The notes under the pieces are model-generated. The model saw nothing but the letters and a program-made list of their open reading frames with translations, did no database searches and was not told where the DNA came from. From NCBI GenBank assembly GCA_964017145.1, contig CAXHKQ010000049.1:1-12593 (forward strand): 12,593 nt of DNA, in the 5' to 3' direction. Numbering within the stretch: the first letter of the stretch is position 1; each line of letters begins with the position of its first letter. Below, in pieces: positions 8,348-12,593 of the stretch. The translations under genes and the position numbers were made by a program. The stretch comes from Agrocybe praecox (Eukaryota; Basidiomycota; Agaricomycetes; Agaricales; Agrocybaceae).

Positions 8348-8678
8348 TGCTCTCCGCATCGCGCGTGCCGCGAATCTGCTCGTTGACGAACTTGTTCGTT
8401 TTGGGCGCATTCAGCGCCTGCCGGATGCCCACCGACGTCTGGTCGAGGTGGCCCGGTCCGCTCTTCGGCACGTGCGAACTGCAGTAGACCTCCTTGTCGT
8501 CGTGCTTGTGCTGGCTGTTGTAGTACGTTTTCAGCGTCAGTTTCGTGCCGCAGTGCACGCACTTGAAGCAGCCGGAGTGGAAGAACGTGAAGTCCTTGAG
8601 CGGGCCGATGCGATCGACCTGGTAGACGATCTCGTGGCAGCGCAGGCAGACGGACTCGTAGAAGTTGGGGCGGTACAT
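8348..8678 (-). CDS. hil: hillarin, coding exon 1 (LIM domain)
   Basis: This exon encodes residues 1-110 plus the first base of codon 111. It opens MYRPNFYESVC and contains one LIM zinc-binding domain: C11-x2-C14-x19-H34-x2-C37-x2-C40-x2-C43-x22-C66-x2-H69, all eight ligands present. After it comes a basic, polar tail (VPKSGPGHLDQTSVG). LIM domains bind protein partners rather than DNA. In hillarin, an intracellular cortical and cytoskeletal protein reported to associate with septins, it precedes a coiled coil and a transglutaminase-like domain. I chose the ATG at 8678 because the family begins at MYRP-like sequence. The open frame continues upstream to an ATG at 8831, but that stretch is low-complexity (encoded by a CA repeat) and has a good 3' splice-site context. 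The donor is GAGAGCA|GTGAGTAC at 8347, phase 1; joining to exon 2 rebuilds codon AGT (Ser111). Confidence 0.93.
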
Positions 8679-8706
8679 GATGCTGGCTGGTATGTGTGTG
8701 TGTGTG
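8679..8706 (-). promoter_or_regulatory. probable 5' UTR start and splice acceptor upstream of the hil ATG
   Basis: On the minus strand a CA run (complement of 8693-8706) leads into CATACCAGCCAGCATCATG. Two AG dinucleotides (at 8688-8687 and 8684-8683) follow a pyrimidine-rich CA/CT tract, so the coding exon probably begins at 8686 or 8682 and a non-coding first exon lies further upstream. It could instead be ordinary 5' UTR without a splice site. Confidence 0.4.
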
Positions 8707-9170
8707 AGTGTGGGTGTAGTCGTATGCGGCGATTCTCTCTGTCCTACGCAGATCGAATTCGTGGTCGGTGTTCTTGATCGGTTCGATGGTGCTACACTAT
8801 TATGGCCGAGAAGATGAAATAACCCACGCACATTAACAACAAGTGTATCTCTATCACATGATTTGGTTGTTGCGCGCGGACCTAAACCAAGTCGTTACGC
8901 GCAGATACATACACACACTTGCTGAACATCCACATGCCGGATTTCATATACACCCGCGCAAAGACCGCGCAAACCGCGCACGCAAATCCGATCGCGATTT
9001 GTGAATGAGATATTTCCTCTGCGCACGCGCACCATCCGAAGGCGTAGCAAATAAGCGCGAACTCGGCATCAGAGCACGCATCTTACGTGTGTGTGTGTGC
9101 GTGGAGCCGCAGTGACGTAATCGATACTAACAGAACGAACACACACACCAACCAGAGCGAAACATGTAAC
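8707..9170. other. CpG- and CA/TG-rich upstream region, no gene seen
   Basis: No coding exon is evident. The stretch includes short GCGC-rich repeats (ACCGCGCAAACCGCGCACGC near 8964), a TG run at about 9088-9099 and a CRE-like TGACGTAA at 9113-9120. It is upstream or first-intron DNA of hil on the minus strand. Any regulatory role is a guess. Confidence 0.5.
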
Positions 9171-9893
9171 ACGTATACTAGTCTAGCTCATTAATTTGAA
9201 ACATACACGAAATAGTGCTTCTTTAACGTTTTGTATGAAAAGTAGGAGGCACACGAACAATGTAATGGTGTAGTTTTGTTCAATAAACGTTCTTCTGAAA
9301 TATTCTAAAATATTGTTGAATGAAAGTCTTGTATGTGGCTAAGAAAGACCTCTCCTTTTTTATATGGACATTTTTTTAATGATAATGATTCTTTAATATT
9401 GTCATTATCTTTCGATTGAGTATATCCACACATTGATCTAAGATACTCCAGTGAAAAGTTACGGTCTCTAAACAAAACACGAAATAAGAAAATTGTGTAT
9501 GGATTCAAATATATTATTCAACTCTCCATACCAAATATTCGAATTTCGAGATTGGTTGATAGACCACAACTTCTCATTGGAGTAACCAAGAACAATGTGT
9601 CTTTGAAATTGTGCACACATTATTTTCATTGACAAAAAGTGAAAACATTTCCTTCAAAATAATCAGTTCGACTAATTCCTAATTCTCTATATATAGAAAA
9701 ATCGGCCTTCTCTGGGCGCGCCTAAGCAAAGGGTGAGGGTGACTTTTCTCCAACAATGTTTTACAATAGAATGGTGTTAAATGAACAAAACTGCATCAAT
9801 ACAACTTGTGTGTCATTCTTACTTTTTCAACAACACGTAAACGAAGCACGATTTCGTGAATGTTTCAAATCAATTAGCTAGGGTAGTACACGT
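9171..9893. mobile_element. MITE-like palindromic element, copy 4 (longest)
   Basis: Imperfect inverted arms of about 130-170 bp. The left end ACGTATACTAGTCTAGCTCA pairs with the complement of TAGCTAGGGTAGTACACGT at 9876-9893. Pairing continues inward through ATTTGAAACATACACGAAAT (left) against ATTTCGTGAATGTTTCAAAT (9851-9870), then TGTAGTTTTGTTC against GAACAAAACTGCA. The centre contains a nested inverted repeat: ACTCCAGTGAAAAGTTACGG (about 9446) against the complement of ACCACAACTTCTCATTGGAGT. This core is closely similar to copy 1; the arms match copy 2 at the tips and copy 3 further in. Non-coding. It appears the most complete of the four and could serve as family reference. Confidence 0.8.
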
Positions 9894-10338
9894 ACACTGT
9901 ACACACCAGCAGACGCGACAACATCGCCAAAATAACACGAATTCAAATCGATTTATGGTTCGAGATGTTGTTGGGTGCGCGATGGAAATTTCTCTGGAAC
10001 CGCATACCAGAAACATATGCTAATTATATTTGCATCAATCCCAGTCGAGAGCCGCCGCGGAGTATGACATTCTCGCATTTCATAGAGATGCTGCTGTTGA
10101 ACACAGACGACGCGCGACGCACCTTGGCTCGGTCCGACGAGGTAGAGTGAACACGACCAATTCGTCGTCGTCGATATTCTTGGCCGTATGTTCGATGATG
10201 TCATTCGTCGTCGCGCATAATAAGATCGGCGAGAGGCAGCAATGCAGATGCTGGCCGAATTGCTGGGTGAAAATACACAACAGCCAACACATTACCACAA
10301 TTACATTCACACTCGAACACTCATTATTTACTTTACAC

Positions 10339-10367
<29 letters not shown>
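10339..10367. repeat. (CA)14 microsatellite
   Basis: A perfect 29-bp CA run, the longest in the window. Confidence 0.95.
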
Positions 10368-10369
<2 letters not shown>

Positions 10370-11023
10370 TAACGGCGTGCGCGCGATGCTTTTGCGCGAA
10401 TCATCTGCACACATGCTGCGCGCCGATCGTATACGGCGTATGGGGTTCGCTTATAGAGTGCGTTACCAAACATACCAAACTCGACATCATCACGCGCGAA
10501 CGTATGCGCTAAGAGCGCTTTTTCGTATATGCTCGTGTGTGTGTGCACGGACGTGTATGTGTAATGGTATCCAGTTTTACGACTGCGCAGATTGCTGTGT
10601 ACGCGCGTATCCAGTTTGATGACGTTTTCGGCGAAAGTGAGCAGCTCCAACGAGCTGTGACGACGACGCAGCGCACACAAAAGTTCACCACACAGCACGC
10701 GCAGATTCCAACCGAAATTCGAAAGACTTCAATAGACGAGAAACCTCACACACGCAGACGCACTATAAACTTGTTGACAGTTTATGGTTAATGGTGTTGT
10801 TATCTTAGCAGTTAGCAAAAGCAGTACGCACGCATTTCAGCACTACTTATGTGTTGTGCAACATGATATTCCAATATGCAATTATTCAGGTATGCACACA
10901 TACACACACACAGCAAATGCGCGCGCATACCAAATATTACATCGTGACACAAATATGCTTCTCGCTTATTCTTGCGTACACTCGCTGAGACACTACACAG
11001 AGAAACCGCGATCGGTGTATGTA

Positions 11024-11036
11024 TGTGTGTGTGTGT
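11024..11036. repeat. short TG microsatellite
   Basis: A TG run followed by an interrupted TTTGTGTGT tract. It is one of several 13-18 bp CA/TG tracts in the upstream region. Confidence 0.85.
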
Positions 11037-11340
11037 TTGTGTGTATTCACAGGGCACAGGTATTCCACACGGCGCGTACTTTATATAACGTTCATGTACA
11101 CATACACACACAAACAGCGCCACAGTCAACACACAAAATATACGTGAGAATAATATGTTTCTGCTCATTGTTCTTCGTCGCAGCTCTGCTGAATTCGCAT
11201 AGTTCTCTTTCCCAGCAATAAAAAAAACGCACTTTACACTTTGTTTTGATACGATCTGCAATCGATCTTACACTGCTGGAATGTGGTGTATACTCCGGTT
11301 GCCGAAACTCAGCACAGCACAGATTTCGATGTGCGAATAA

Positions 11341-11353
11341 CACACACACACAC
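11341..11353. repeat. short CA microsatellite
   Basis: A CA run leading into CGCGCGG, at the left edge of the GC-rich patch. Confidence 0.85.
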
Positions 11354-11394
11354 GCGCGGACAAGCGCGCAGAATTTGTTCGCGGTGTAGTGCGG

Positions 11395-11590
11395 TATCGT
11401 CGTCGTGGACGCGCCCGATCGTAATGACTCCAAGTGGCTAAATGACTCGCCGGACTCGGGCTCGGCGCTGTTGGCGCTCTGTGTTGGGGCCAACAAGCGC
11501 CGCGTGCGCGCGATCGCGATCTCTTTCGCGTCGTTTCGCGGCGGCGTCGCGCGTTTGCCTCTCGCAAGCTCGCGCGCACACACTACAGGT
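11395..11590 (+). promoter_or_regulatory. GC-rich patch ending in a plus-strand splice-donor motif
   Basis: This stretch of about 190 bp is markedly GC/CpG-rich relative to its flanks and ends CTACAG|GTAAGTATG at 11588/11589, a near-ideal 5' splice site on the plus strand. It could be the first exon of a plus-strand transcript (neighbouring gene or non-coding RNA) starting inside hil upstream DNA. No conserved protein is visible, and a donor-like match can arise by chance. Confidence 0.25.
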
Positions 11591-11718
11591 AAGTATGTAT
11601 TATGGTGTGTGGTGTGCGTGTGCGGTACGATTGCATAAACGTGTGTGTACACTCTACTTTATGCAGCACGTATCGCATGTACTATTTCATATGCTCCAAA
11701 CTCCAAGCAACCACATCG

Positions 11719-11733
11719 GTGTGTGTGTGTGTG
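11719..11733. repeat. (GT)7 microsatellite
   Basis: A perfect GT run of about 15 bp. Confidence 0.9.
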
Positions 11734-12188
11734 GTTGTTTGGAGCCAAAACACAATTCTTCGTAGTCGCTCGCGTTGATTGTGAATCTCGACATCGACTT
11801 AACGTAAGTTGCGCGCGCGTGTGTAATATGATCGTTGAAAAACACCGCTGCATTGCGCACTGGTTTTTGGACCGTTGCACAAATTACACAATTCAGAGTA
11901 CGGTCCGCGTGCGCTATTCAACGGAATGCACGTCGCGGCAATGAGGTGCAATTGTTGCATGTTGAGATATTTCAGATTTCAGCATAGAACCAACACTTTT
12001 AATTTGCAGCAAACACACACTGACGAAAAACGTCTTGTAATCAACGTCGTCGATTTGAACTGAGCGCGCTTTTTATGTTGTTTTCACGCTCGAAGCCACA
12101 TTCTCACGCGCGTTTTGGGGTCGGACTTTCTTTTATGTGAATTTCCACACAAAAACACATACACACACCGCACCGCTTATACACTCAC

Positions 12189-12300
12189 CGAAACGATGAA
12201 CATATGGAAACTTATTAGTTGTGCGACGTTGACAATGTAATGATAAGCGGGTGTAGGAAAAAACTGTTATCAGCACAGCGCGACTGATTCATCCCCAGTG
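12189..12300 (-). promoter_or_regulatory. candidate non-coding first exon of hil
   Basis: On the minus strand GTTTCG|GTGAGTGTA (GT at 12188-12187) is a good donor motif. About 95 bases upstream is TCAGTC (complement of 12282-12287), an insect initiator-like sequence. Together they would fit a short 5' UTR exon spliced to the LIM exon across a 3.5-kb intron. This is an inference from motifs alone; the right end given is only a guess. Confidence 0.2.
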
Positions 12301-12593
12301 CATTGGAGATAATTGACAACACTCAATTATAAATGAAGACTCCGTTCTTCTGAGAATCGTCACTAACACGTTGTACTGTGAAGCGATCTATAATTCACTT
12401 TGGCTAGCATCCACACTCGATCAAAAGCACTATTTTGACTTGTACCACACACAACAATGCGAGCACACCTGTGCGCTTCTCAGACTACCGACACAATATA
12501 GCTTGTTTACTTTAGTGTCATCACGATCGCTGCTCGCTGCTGCTCCAGCATATATTTACTCAATGGTAATATCGTGAGTGAGAGCTCAGGTGT
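12301..12593. other. right end of window, no gene seen
   Basis: Mixed-composition DNA with no convincing exon on either strand. If the first-exon model is right, this is hil promoter DNA. Confidence 0.4.

Larger units (their letters stand above)
9894..12188. other. upstream / first-intron DNA rich in CA/TG repeats
   Basis: No exon with convincing protein conservation is visible on either strand. The open frames here are short, rich in His/Thr/Cys/Val encoded by CA/TG runs, and look like chance. The composition alternates between AT-rich DNA and GCGC-rich patches (for example 10375-10440 and 11395-11590). Microsatellites are listed separately. Confidence 0.6.

Noticed and set aside
8..8678. 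hillarin as an old pseudogene
   Set aside because: All splice sites are intact, four exons are fully open, and both frame breaks are single-base with conserved protein either side.
8448..8777. 109-codon plus-strand frame opposite the LIM exon
   Set aside because: Shadow of the LIM coding strand; no domain in it.
8676..8831. Upstream in-frame ATG at 8831 extending hillarin by 51 residues
   Set aside because: The extension is low complexity, partly encoded by a CA repeat, and crosses a likely splice acceptor; the family starts at the MYRP-like Met.
10339..10367. CA tracts as part of a CRISPR-like or telomeric array
   Set aside because: They are simple dinucleotide microsatellites without spacers or a telomeric unit.
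9965..10512. plus-strand frames of 61 and 160 codons
   Set aside because: The longer one runs through a (CA)14 repeat as HTHTHT; the shorter has no recognisable domain. Chance frames are likelier.
10784..11652. frames of 145-186 codons on both strands
   Set aside because: Rich in residues coded by CA/TG repeats, overlapping on both strands, with no domain.

Overview
This is an insect (dipteran, plausibly mosquito) nuclear window holding most of one protein-coding gene on the minus strand, hillarin (hil). The evidence for a dipteran is a GC-rich, spliced LIM/coiled-coil/transglutaminase-like protein of the hillarin type, in AT-rich introns full of CA/TG microsatellites, MITEs and a decayed mariner. 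I cannot name the species.

Layout, read on the minus strand (right to left). About 8687-12593 is upstream and intron-like DNA, rich in CpG and CA/TG repeats. It holds one MITE (about 9171-9893), weak candidates for a first non-coding exon near 12189, and a plus-strand splice-donor motif at 11589. Six coding exons follow: 8678-8348 (LIM domain), 7430-7219 (linker), 6495-5941 (charged coiled coil), 4863-3937 (transglutaminase-like domain plus first beta domain), 813-699, and 172-8 (start of a second, similar beta domain). Every junction has GT/AG signals and compatible phase. The conceptual protein in the window is about 768 residues; the C-terminal end and 3' UTR lie beyond position 1.

The last two exons each need a one-base deletion to stay in frame (one base too many at 791-794 and one at 58-60). 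Everything else in the gene looks conserved, so sequencing or assembly indels are more likely than a true pseudogene.

The introns carry most of the unexplained structure. Four related palindromic MITE-like elements lie at about 228-670, 5309-5793, 7630-8240 and 9171-9893, each in a different intron or the upstream region. A decayed 802-bp mariner-like element (2516-3317, with TA flanks) sits in the largest intron. A 44-bp segment covering the splice acceptor of coding exon 2 is duplicated 90 bp upstream in the intron. No operon, CRISPR array, tRNA, rRNA or second convincing protein-coding gene was seen. I do not see a new multi-gene system; the interest lies in the frameshifts, the lost catalytic residues, and repeated MITE colonisation of one gene.
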